From NCBI GenBank assembly GCA_002315495.1, contig DCGJ01000085.1, forward strand, positions 226-9,236: a stretch of DNA of 9,011 nt, in the 5' to 3' direction. Below the pieces are notes generated by a model. It saw nothing but the letters and a program-made list of their open reading frames with translations. It was not told the origin of the DNA and did not search any database. How positions within the stretch are numbered: position 1 is the first letter of the stretch; each line of letters opens with the position of its first letter. A program made the position numbers and the translations under genes. This stretch comes from Lachnoclostridium sp. UBA1781 (GTDB lineage: Bacteria; Bacillota; Clostridia; Lachnospirales; Lachnospiraceae). Of this stretch, positions 1-7,000 are shown in pieces.

Positions 1-850
1 TCCCGCCGGTTTTTTCTGTCCCGGTTCTCAGGGTTTCTGAAAGAAGAGAAATCGCGTAGGCCTTTTCCTCCTCCGGTAATTTTGCAGCCGTATCCGAGTG
101 GAAGTTTAGTAGGGAGACGGCAGAGGCATTTACATATTCTACATCATGATCGACACTGACCGCAACCAGTCCTTCGGATAAAGACTCCAAAATGTTTTCT
201 CGGGTTTGAAACATAGAAGAAAACGTATCCGGCTCGTATCCCAGAAGCTTATCCTTCACGCGTTTTGAGAGTCGGTGGGAGAGGAGCATTTCCAATACTA
301 CTGCTGCGAAGGTTACACCGACGAAAATGAGAACCTGCCAGGTGATCTGAATCCGGATGTTGGTGTCCAGCATTACCGCAAGTACGAAACCAATCGTTTC
401 GCCGTTCACCTCAAGAGGTGCATACGCTCGTCTTTGGTTGCCGGAGGGGCCGACGGAAGACTCGGTATAACCCGTAGTCAGCTTGACCGAATCCGGTAAC
501 GTACCGTCATATTTCGTACCGATTAATTCATGATTGGAGTGATAGAGACGTGTACCATCGGAGCTGATTATGGAAATGACGTCGATGTCTCTCAGAGTTT
601 CCAATACCGCATCCATATGGGACATGAGAAGTTCGGTGTCGTCATGTTCGGAGTAATCGTAGTGGTGGGCAATTAACTGCGCTGTATTGATAAGGTTGGT
701 ATTACGCGCTCTGGTTTGGAAAATCAAGCTGATGGCAAGCCCGGCCACCGCAAGGAATACGGTGAGAGGAATAATCAGCATAAGCTGGGCATGAAAAATG
801 CCGGATTGTATGCTTTCCGGACTTTTCTTTCCGGTTGTGTGTTTTTTCAA
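1..850 (-). CDS. DcuS/CitA-family sensor histidine kinase, N-terminal part (3' end outside window)
   Basis: Membrane sensor kinase of the DcuS/CitA type, which detects C4-dicarboxylates or citrate outside the cell and signals to a response regulator. 283 codons are visible. Residues about 22-46 are the first membrane segment, 47-170 an extracytoplasmic sensor domain, 171-193 the second membrane segment, and about 205 onwards the start of a PAS domain. The juxtamembrane stretch LLGYEPDTFSSMFQTREN and the following ESLSEGLVAV are typical of the family. The kinase core lies beyond the left edge. The start is TTG at 850, with AAGGAGG 7 nt upstream; an in-frame TAA at 865-863 excludes a longer protein, and the next ATG falls inside the first membrane segment. 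R101-x-x-H104 and R141-x-Y143 align by eye with ligand residues I recall for E. coli DcuS (R107/H110, R147/F149). The family call is firm; the ligand is inferred. Confidence 0.88.
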   Translation of the reverse strand, partial: MKKHTTGKKSPESIQSGIFHAQLMLIIPLTVFLAVAGLAISLIFQTRARNTNLINTAQLIAHHYDYSEHDDTELLMSHMDAVLETLRDIDVISIISSDGTRLYHSNHELIGTKYDGTLPDSVKLTTGYTESSVGPSGNQRRAYAPLEVNGETIGFVLAVMLDTNIRIQITWQVLIFVGVTFAAVVLEMLLSHRLSKRVKDKLLGYEPDTFSSMFQTRENILESLSEGLVAVSVDHDVEYVNASAVSLLNFHSDTAAKLPEEEKAYAISLLSETLRTGTEKTGG

Positions 851-857
851 AGAAATG

Positions 858-864
858 CCTCCTT
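858..864 (-). promoter_or_regulatory. Ribosome binding site deciding a TTG start
   Basis: AAGGAGG on the minus strand, 7 nt before the TTG at 850. It is the only well-placed site for the kinase, and an in-frame TAA overlaps its upstream edge. Confidence 0.8.
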
Positions 865-881
865 ACATGGATTTCCCCCAT

Positions 882-887
882 ACTATA
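882..887 (-). promoter_or_regulatory. Candidate -10 box for the kinase gene
   Basis: TATAGT on the minus strand, about 32 nt upstream of the TTG start. At 17 bp upstream the -35 position reads GGGGTA, which is poor, so the call rests on the -10 box and its location alone. Confidence 0.25.
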
Positions 888-906
888 CACCATTTTTCTT
901 TTTTTA

Positions 907-934
907 CCCCCTTTTTTAACTAAAAAAAATGGGG
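907..934. repeat. AT-rich dyad between divergent genes
   Basis: CCCC (907-910) pairs with GGGG (931-934) and TTTTTT (912-917) with AAAAAA (924-929), with one mismatch between the two stems and a 6-nt loop. It sits between the kinase and the PQ-loop protein gene, roughly midway between the candidate promoters. It may be an operator or an incidental product of homopolymer tracts. Confidence 0.35.
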
Positions 935-940
935 AATTTT

Positions 941-967
941 TTGATTTTGTGTTTGTTACTTTAGAAT
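941..967 (+). promoter_or_regulatory. Candidate promoter of the PQ-loop/SGNH operon
   Basis: TTGATT (941-946) and TAGAAT (962-967) are separated by 15 bp, slightly short for a housekeeping promoter. A second possible -10 box, TATGAT, lies at 992-997 with TTGCAG (970-975) 16 bp upstream. Either would give a leader of roughly 35-65 nt. Confidence 0.3.
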
Positions 968-1023
968 GATTGCAGCATTTTCAAGATGGTATATGATGTG
1001 GGCGTAACAAACAAAGACACTCG

Positions 1024-1031
1024 AAAAGGAG
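1024..1031 (+). promoter_or_regulatory. Ribosome binding site deciding the start at 1040
   Basis: AAAAGGAG ends 8 nt before the ATG at 1040. The frame stays open back to an ATG at 986, but that codon has no ribosome binding site and its extra 18 residues are polar and unlike a membrane protein N-terminus. Confidence 0.8.
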
Positions 1032-1039
1032 ATAAAAAA

Positions 1040-1360
1040 ATGAATATTGGACAGATTTTTGAAATGATTATGCTGATTTGCTTTGGCCTTTCCTGGCCGA
1101 TCAATGCACTCAAGGCGTATCGCGCAAGAACCGCGAAGTCTACGAGTCTGTTTTTCACAATCCTAATCATCGTTGGTTATATCGGAGGAATCTCCGCTAA
1201 GATTTACAAGCATGAGTTGAACATTGTTTTCATCTTTTATGTAATTAATATCGCAATTGTTTTGGTAAATCTACTGATTTATTTCAGAAACCTTTCGTTA
1301 GATCGTAAGAACGAAATGGAAGAAAACGGCACCATGATTTTGAAGCCGGCGAACGCATAA
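1040..1360 (+). CDS. Small PQ-loop / SemiSWEET-like membrane protein
   Basis: A 106-residue integral membrane protein with three predicted membrane helices at about 5-26, 36-55 and 61-83. The stretch WPINALKAYRARTAKSTS (19-36), spanning the end of helix 1 and the following loop, resembles the PQ-loop signature (Pro-Gln, a basic stretch, then Thr/Ser), here with Pro-Ile instead of Pro-Gln. SemiSWEETs are single three-helix bundles of about this length that dimerise to carry small sugars, so sugar transport is plausible but inferred from size, topology and this one motif. The polar tail (85-106) is probably cytoplasmic. The start at 1040 has AAAAGGAG 8 nt upstream. The SGNH-like gene begins 39 nt downstream with its own site, so the two are probably co-transcribed. 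It could instead be an unrelated three-helix protein. Confidence 0.72.
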   Translation: MNIGQIFEMIMLICFGLSWPINALKAYRARTAKSTSLFFTILIIVGYIGGISAKIYKHELNIVFIFYVINIAIVLVNLLIYFRNLSLDRKNEMEENGTMILKPANA

Positions 1361-1399
1361 GCATAGGAATAGGAAGAGAATCAAAAGGAGGTAGCTGTA

Positions 1400-2044
1400 A
1401 TGTATTTTTATCAGCCAAAAAGAAATGTAGAACCAATGAACGGAGTTGTTCTGCTTGGAGAGAAATCGGATGTAATGATTCCGGTTGCCGAACTTGGAAA
1501 GGAATTTTATATTGAAGAGGTTTGTGTAAATCGTTCTTCGAATCAGCTTTGTGTTGAAAATGCAGTTTCCTATTATGAGGAAAATATAGCAAAACTTGAA
1601 CCTGAAACGGTTTTGATTCATTTGGGAGAAGCAGAGGCTGAGAACTTTGCAGATCATCAGGAAGTCTTTGTGAGAAACTACAGAGCATTAATTCAGACCA
1701 TTCGCAAGCACAACAGTCGTTGCAGAATCGGTGTGATTTCGCTGGAAAATCGTGGGCGGGAAAAGAATCTGGAGGTTCTTAACAGAACACTTAGAGCGTT
1801 GGCAGATTCGGAAAAGTGTGAATTTTGTGATATCTCGACACCGATTCTTTGGAATCCGAATGCGACCAAGTCGGCAATCAGTTTTGCCCAGTCTATGGGA
1901 CTTAATACGAAGATTATTAAAAAACCGCTTCGTGACATGGTAAAGATTTTCTTTGGATATCGTTCCCTTGCCGAAGGTGAGACAGAAAAAATAAGTGATG
2001 TTCGCTTTGCAAAAGCTCTGAATAAACGGCTTGTTACCGAATAA
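1400..2044 (+). CDS. SGNH/GDSL-hydrolase-like protein, probably catalytically inactive
   Basis: A 214-residue soluble protein without signal peptide or membrane segment. The layout follows an SGNH/GDSL hydrolase: strand VVLLGEKSD (16-24) at the block I position, VNRSSNQ (43-49) at block II, VLIHLGEAEAENF (71-83) at block III, then VRNYRALIQTIRKH (91-104), RIGVISLEN (109-117) and FCDIS (142-146). The catalytic features are missing: block I reads GEKS rather than GDS, block III GEAE rather than GxND, and there is no histidine after H104, so no C-terminal DxxH. The fold may serve binding or a structural role. The start has AAAAGGAGG 8 nt upstream. The gene is second in a unit with the PQ-loop protein and is followed by a strong terminator. 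Fold assignment is by eye and moderately sure; inactivity follows if the fold is right. Confidence 0.75.
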   Translation: MYFYQPKRNVEPMNGVVLLGEKSDVMIPVAELGKEFYIEEVCVNRSSNQLCVENAVSYYEENIAKLEPETVLIHLGEAEAENFADHQEVFVRNYRALIQTIRKHNSRCRIGVISLENRGREKNLEVLNRTLRALADSEKCEFCDISTPILWNPNATKSAISFAQSMGLNTKIIKKPLRDMVKIFFGYRSLAEGETEKISDVRFAKALNKRLVTE

Positions 2045-2060
2045 TTGACTCATATTTCAG

Positions 2061-2094
2061 AAAGACCTCCCGGGGCAATCCGGGAGGTCTTTTT
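2061..2094 (+). terminator. Rho-independent terminator, probably bidirectional
   Basis: A perfect 13-bp stem (2061-2073 with 2080-2092), GC-rich in its upper part with a 6-nt loop, runs into TTTTT (2090-2094). It lies 16 nt after the SGNH-like stop. On the minus strand it begins just after the GH9 stop (2098-2096) and leaves only a three-T tail, so it probably also ends GH9 transcripts, less strongly. Confidence 0.93.
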
Positions 2095-2095
2095 G

Positions 2096-3754
2096 TTATA
2101 CAAAATATGCAAGCGCTAAAACCGCGATGGAATTCCAGTAAATTGCGATTTCGTTCGTGGAGTAGGAGCGATAGTCGTCCACGAAGCATTTTAAGGAAGG
2201 AGTACCCTCCGGGATGACATTTGCCGCATACTCGTCGTTTCTGCGCGGGTTCGGCCCGCCCGATACGAAGCCCGGCGGAGTCATGCGTTCCTTCATGGCA
2301 AAGGAAGCACGATTGTGAGGGTCCTTCATCGCATTTGCACCTTCCCCGCTAACGTAACTGATGTCGAGCGGATTGCGACCGAACAGGTAATGCAAATGCT
2401 CGGAAGCATCGGAGATGTACTCGCGATTTCCGGTCACCATTCCGGCAATCAGAAGCACGATGGCGTTGTTCATGACATCGTTATTGCTGCCCCAGTGGAA
2501 CTCATTGGCGCGCATGGAAAGACGGTAGCCATTTTCCAAAGTCGTATGATGAAGGATGTAACCGCGGTCCGAAAAAGAGTTTCGAAAGCACGCCGTGATT
2601 TCCTCACCAAAGGTACCGTCCGGCGCGAACAGAATGCAAATGCCCGCAAATCCCGACACATCCGCCCAACCGAAACGGGTACGGTTAATGTGGGAATAGG
2701 AGAAGCGGTACAACTCTGTATGAAAACGTTCTTCCCCGGTAAGTCGTGCAAGCTCCGCACAGGCCCAGAGACGCTCATCCAGATCAGAGCGGTCTCCGTA
2801 CCCGCCGGTTCGAACCTCCGGATATGGCTCAAACACGAGAGACGGATGTGCTTCCAGCCAATCCCATGCACGGAGGGCAGCTGCCTTTAAACGCTCAGCG
2901 TAGGCAGCATCGTATTCTTTGTAAATGCGGCTCGCAAGCGCCATCGCTCCGGCAAAGTCACCGGTGGCCAGAGACGAAACCGGGAGTCTGTAAAACGGCA
3001 GATGGTCCTCGTGTGGCAGAACGTAGCCTGCGTGCTCAAGCGAAGTCAGCTTGTGGGAGACACCGCCATCCTCAAACTGCATTCCAAGCAGCCAGTCCAG
3101 CTCGTAGCGGACCTCGTTCAGGATGTCCGGAAGGCCGTTCCCAGTCTCCGGAAGGTTCATATCAAAATGGTAGTTGTTTCGGAACATAGAGAAGGCATAC
3201 AGAAGATGCCCGATCGTGACCGCGCCGGCCGTTGCGTAACGACCATAGTCGCCGGCATCGTGCCAGCCTCCGTTCAGGATAAAACGATGCTCGGGATTCT
3301 CGTAATCGGAAACCTCTGCCGTATGACAGCACGGACGCGCAAAGCTTCCTGCGTGCTCCGGAAGAAGTTCACTTCCGCACCGTTGAAAGTAAAACATTCG
3401 ATTCATATCATAAAAGGCCTTCTTATATACATCGACACCGATGTGAATGGGATACGATTCGTTCCCCTTGTCGTCAATAAGATAGTAGGTGCCTTCTGTT
3501 TCACATTTGGAAAAATCGATAATCCAGGTGACCTCTCCAGCGGCCTCTTCGAAGCCGTGCTTGGTGATTGTAAGTTCTACTCCTGTAGAAATGCGTTCTT
3601 CGTCCACTAACTGCAGTCCAAAACCGGCAGGTACTTCAGAAGGAAGGGGCGCATTTTCCTGAATCGTATGACCGCAATTGCAGCAGTTTTCCGTATAGAT
3701 GGCAAGTTTTCGCTCGGTCGGGAGATAGCCGACCTGATCAACATGAATAATCAT
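2096..3754 (-). CDS. Cytoplasmic glycoside hydrolase family 9 enzyme (cellodextrinase / endoglucanase)
   Basis: A 552-residue GH9 enzyme that hydrolyses beta-1,4-glucan linkages by inversion. From the N-terminus: an Ig-like CelD_N domain (about 2-108, opening IIHVDQVGYLP), then an alpha/alpha-barrel catalytic domain. Its motifs are GGWHDAGDYGRY (162-173, with the catalytic base among its aspartates), GRNPLDISYVSGEG (459-472), KDPHNR (477-482), PPGFVSGGPN (493-502) and the C-terminal STNEIAIYWN, with the proposed acid Glu535. There is no signal peptide, dockerin or carbohydrate-binding module, so it should act in the cytoplasm on imported cello-oligosaccharides, as in the signal-less Butyrivibrio cellodextrinase of about the same length. 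ATG at 3754 is preferred because AAAGGAA lies 9 nt upstream; in-frame ATGs at 3778 and 3796 lack good sites and would add residues before the CelD_N domain. The gene is divergent from the large repeat protein. Confidence 0.93.
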   Translation of the reverse strand: MIIHVDQVGYLPTERKLAIYTENCCNCGHTIQENAPLPSEVPAGFGLQLVDEERISTGVELTITKHGFEEAAGEVTWIIDFSKCETEGTYYLIDDKGNESYPIHIGVDVYKKAFYDMNRMFYFQRCGSELLPEHAGSFARPCCHTAEVSDYENPEHRFILNGGWHDAGDYGRYATAGAVTIGHLLYAFSMFRNNYHFDMNLPETGNGLPDILNEVRYELDWLLGMQFEDGGVSHKLTSLEHAGYVLPHEDHLPFYRLPVSSLATGDFAGAMALASRIYKEYDAAYAERLKAAALRAWDWLEAHPSLVFEPYPEVRTGGYGDRSDLDERLWACAELARLTGEERFHTELYRFSYSHINRTRFGWADVSGFAGICILFAPDGTFGEEITACFRNSFSDRGYILHHTTLENGYRLSMRANEFHWGSNNDVMNNAIVLLIAGMVTGNREYISDASEHLHYLFGRNPLDISYVSGEGANAMKDPHNRASFAMKERMTPPGFVSGGPNPRRNDEYAANVIPEGTPSLKCFVDDYRSYSTNEIAIYWNSIAVLALAYFV

Positions 3755-3821
3755 TAGGAAATGTTCCTTTCGATTCATAATTCTTAACTCGAACATATCG
3801 GGAAAATGCGGAACTGAACAT
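3738..3821 (-). other. Possible 27-codon leader ORF overlapping the GH9 start
   Basis: A short open frame in the leader of the GH9 gene. It starts with ATG at 3821 and has AAAGGAGA (3840-3833) about 11 nt upstream, a better ribosome binding sequence than that of GH9 itself. It ends with TGA at 3740-3738, inside the GH9 gene, so it overlaps the GH9 ATG (3754) by 17 nt in another frame. The peptide would begin MFSSAFSRY. It could be a translated leader that couples or limits GH9 translation, or the strong site could be chance. No family resemblance is seen. Confidence 0.25.
3764..3770 (-). promoter_or_regulatory. Ribosome binding site deciding the GH9 start
   Basis: AAAGGAA on the minus strand ends 9 nt before the ATG at 3754. 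It lies within the short upstream reading frame 3821-3738. Confidence 0.65.
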
Positions 3822-3951
3822 AGTTTTTCTTATCTCCTTTTTGTATTATTTCGGAATTCTCTTCGGCTAATTCAAAAATAACCGATAATCTGCAAAATTT
3901 TCATTATTTGGAAGCCTTCACATGCTTTTTTGCAAAAAAACTGTGGCAAAG

Positions 3952-3980
3952 CATAGCATTTTCAGGACGTTTATGCTATG
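3952..3980. repeat. 8-bp inverted repeat overlapping the promoter (candidate operator)
   Basis: CATAGCAT (3952-3959) and ATGCTATG (3973-3980) are perfect reverse complements separated by 13 bp. The half-site centres are 21 bp apart, about two helical turns, as expected for a dimeric regulator on one DNA face. The left half covers the -35 position and the right half the extended -10, so a bound protein would compete with RNA polymerase. Confidence 0.5.
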
Positions 3981-3982
3981 AT
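3974..3982 (+). promoter_or_regulatory. Extended -10 promoter of the large repeat protein gene
   Basis: TGC-TATGAT is an extended -10 element (TGn followed by a 5/6 match to TATAAT). The -35 position 17 bp upstream reads TAGCAT (3954-3959), a poor match, which the extended -10 could offset. Transcription would start near 3989, giving a leader of about 80 nt. Confidence 0.5.
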
Positions 3983-3989
3983 ACAAAGT

Positions 3990-4038
3990 GATATGGTGGC
4001 GGTAGTGTTTTTGCGCGTTTTTTTGCCGTACTCATATC
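3990..4038 (+). other. Imperfect hairpin in the leader of the large gene
   Basis: GATATG (3990-3995) pairs with CATATC (4033-4038); the stem continues GTG (3996-3998) with TAC (4029-4031) and CGGT (4000-4003) with GCCG (4025-4028), with one bulged base on each side and G-U pairs. The loop of about 21 nt is T-rich. No U-tract follows, so it is not a terminator. It could stabilise the message or control access to the ribosome binding site 18 nt downstream. Confidence 0.35.
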
Positions 4039-4055
4039 GGGTTTATGATACCTAT

Positions 4056-4061
4056 GGGAGG
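4056..4061 (+). promoter_or_regulatory. Ribosome binding site of the large repeat protein gene
   Basis: GGGAGG ends 8 nt before the ATG at 4070. The first residues lead directly into a membrane segment, which supports this start. Confidence 0.8.
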
Positions 4062-4069
4062 TTATCCAT

Positions 4070-7000
4070 ATGATTAAATCGAAATTAAGAGTTCAAGAAG
4101 GGTCATTGCTTCCTTATTTGGCGGCGCTCATTGCCCTTGCATCGGCAGCGATGGTATTTATGAATTTCTCCATTACGAAGGGTTCGTATTACTTCGATGT
4201 TAACAAGGACATTTACACGAACTTCACCCTGGAGAATATTGGCTGGCTTGTGATGGCAGGCGGTTTGGTGCTCCTTGGTCTGTTCCTGTTATTTGCCGCA
4301 AAGAAGAAGCTTGGACTGATGGTGATTCCTGTTCTTGTATTCACAGCCGGTATCGGTGTGAATGCGTTCCAGAACATCGTGAAGTACGCATATCTGTTGG
4401 TGCTTGTCCTCTTGTTCGCTTACTTCTTTATTATTACGGCACTGAATGTTATTCATAACAAGTACATTTCCTGTGTATTTGGTTTGCTTTGTTTTATCGG
4501 TGTGGCTGTGCTTGTATATCTGCAGATGGAGCCACTTACATTCACCGGAACAAACGGTACTGTGAATTACGATTTCTCGAAGATTATTCCAAATGCGGGA
4601 TATTATCTCAGTCTGTTGCTGTTGGTTCTTTCCCTGACGAATGATTACAACCTTGATACCGCAAAGAAGTCCGGTGAGGGTGAGAAGTCAGGAAAGAAGA
4701 AGGGCGCAAAGACACCGGAGGAACTCGCAGACGAGATTATGAAGCGCTCCGAAAAGGAAGGCAAGAAGTCGAAGAAGAAAGACAACGGCTCCAACGCCAA
4801 CTGGGCTCTTCTTGGTAAGGCAGAGAATCCGGAAATCGTGGAAGGTGTGGAAAGCGAGCCGGTTGCAGTTCCAAACTCGGGAGCAGCGGCTGCTGGCGAA
4901 TCTGCAGAACCGGAGAAGCCGGTGCAGGATGCCGCTTCCATCGAAGAAGAAAAGAGACTTCAAAAGGAGCGTGAAGCTAGAGAACTTCTTGCGGCCCGTC
5001 AGAAGATTGAAGAGAATCGCCGTCGCATGATGGCTTCCTATGTTCCTGATACTTCCTTGGATATTGCCAAGAAAGAGGAGGAAGAGCGTCTCGCTCGTGA
5101 GAAGGCGGAAGCAGAGCGTATCGCCCGTGAGAAAGCGGAAGCAGAGAAAATTGCTGCGGAAGCAGAAGCAGCAAGACTCGCAGCGGAAGCAGAAACTGCA
5201 AGAGTGGCCGCAGAGCAGGCTGCTGCAGCAGAGAAGGCCGAAGCAGAGCGAATGGCCGCATTTGCAAAGGCAGAAGCAGAGCGCGTTGCTGCTCAGAACG
5301 CACAGGCTGCACAGTCTGAGACAAAAGCAGAATCGGCAAATGCGGAGCCGGTACTTACCGTTCCTGTTTCCGGAACGAAGCTTCAAAAGACTCTGAAGGA
5401 AGATATTGTATATGATCAGAAGCTGATGTATAAGCGGAAGATTAATGTATTCGCAATTATTGGTTTGATTCTGAGTGTGTGCTGCATTTTGATCGGCGCC
5501 ATTATGATTACCAAGATTGTGGATGTGGCTGCACTGAAGAATGACAACCTTGGCATTCCGATGGTTGCCATTGGCCTGTTCATGATTTGTGTATTCGGAA
5601 CGAGACTTACCTATAAAGAATATTACACAAAGGCGTTTGAGCGTAAGGTGGTTCGTGAGGAGACCAACTGGGATGAAGTTCTTGCCAGCCGTTTGGAGGA
5701 GGACGAGACAAGCATTCAGATCCTCACTGCAAATTATGCTAAGATGTCTGAGATGTATGGTCGTTTGTTAGAGAGTAACGCTGAGCTTGCAAAAGGCATC
5801 GCAGCAATCAATAACAGTCAGATTGCAGGACCGGTTGCAGGACAGACAGTAGAGGCATCCATTCCACAGCCGGTAGTAACAGCACCTGTTATGGAAGAAG
5901 CTGCCGAAGAAACTTCGGAAGTATACGAAGAGACGGTAGTGGAAGAGGATGAATTCCGAGCTTCGGACGAATCGGCCGAAGGTCCACAGATTGATCCGGA
6001 AATCTATGTAGAAGATAATAACCCTCTTAATGATGATGTGTTGGTGATGGCCGGTGAGGCACCGACGATTACCCTTCCGGATTACGAAGAGGAAGCTGAG
6101 GAAGTAGAGACGGCTTCCGAAGAAATCGCAGCAGTTGAGGAAGCAGTAGCGGAGGAAATCGCAGCGGTTGAGGAAGCTGATCCATATTCCTTGGATAGCA
6201 TCATTGCAGAGGAACCAAAGGACGATTACTTTACTGCCTATGCTGAGAATGAAGCAGAAGCGAGCTCCATTCTGGAGGAGAACGTAGAGGCAATTCTGGA
6301 AGAAACGGTTAGCTCCAGTGTTTCGGAAAATGCAGCATTTGACGAAGACGTTTCCGAGAACGTGGACAATATCATCGAGGCGGTTGAGGAAGAACCGGTA
6401 GAAGATGCAATCGAAGCGGTTGAAGAAACGGTAGAAGATGCAATCGAAGCGGTTGAAGAAGAGACGGTAGAGGATGCAATCGAAGCGGTTGAAGAAGAGA
6501 CTGTAGAAGAGGCAATCGAGGCGGTTGAGGAAGAGACTGTAGAAGAGGCAATCGAGGCGGTTGAAGAACCGGTAGAAGATGCAATCGAAGCGGTAGAAGA
6601 AACAGTAGAGGATGCAATCGAAGCGGTAGCTGAGGAAACGGTTGACGATACCATTGAAACCGTCGAGGATGTAATTGAAGAAACGGCGGAAGATACCGCG
6701 ATGAACACCATCGAAGAAACGGTGGAAGAAGCGATTGAGGAAACCGCAGAGGAAACCGTGGAAGAGACGGCATCCGATTTTGGAAGCTTTGGATTTGCTT
6801 TCTTTAACGGACAGAATAACGAAGAGCCGGCATTTACTACAGAATCCGTAAGCGAGCCGGTGAAGGAAGAGCCGAAGGCAGAAGCCAATGAGTTTGGTAA
6901 TAATGAATATACCGGATACAACGACGATTTGATTTCCTCTATGTTCAGCCGTTACCAGAAGCGTACACCGGTTGTGGAAACACCGGTTGAGGAGACCATC

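Larger units (their letters stand above)
3755..4069. other. Divergent control region between GH9 and the large repeat protein
   Basis: A 315-base stretch without a confident full-size gene. Its left part holds the GH9 leader with the possible short ORF. The AT-rich middle has an imperfect dyad at 3863-3885 (TCGGCTAAT against the reverse complement of ATTAACCGA-like sequence, 7 of 9 positions). The right part holds the promoter, an 8-bp inverted repeat and the leader hairpin of the large gene. I could not assign a convincing -35/-10 pair to the GH9 gene. Confidence 0.6.

Noticed and set aside
275..499. A 74-codon plus-strand frame opposite the sensor kinase, and a similar 67-codon frame at 716-919
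   Set aside because: Both oppose a continuous, recognisable kinase frame and show no coding features of their own.
974..983. The 10-mer AGCATTTTCA before TATGAT boxes both here and at 3955-3964
   Set aside because: Distances to the -10 box differ (8 and 12 bp), and chance 10-mer repeats are expected in a 9-kb AT-leaning window.
986..1039. An upstream ATG that would lengthen the PQ-loop protein by 18 residues
   Set aside because: It has no ribosome binding site, and AAAAGGAG sits correctly before the ATG at 1040.
2315..3610. Plus-strand open frames of 191, 147 and 202 codons opposite the GH9 gene
   Set aside because: The GH9 protein is intact and recognisable on the minus strand; these frames have no family resemblance or ribosome binding sites.
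3755..3796. Longer GH9 starts at 3796 or 3778
   Set aside because: Neither has a good ribosome binding site, the added residues are not a signal peptide, and the CelD_N domain begins right after the ATG at 3754.
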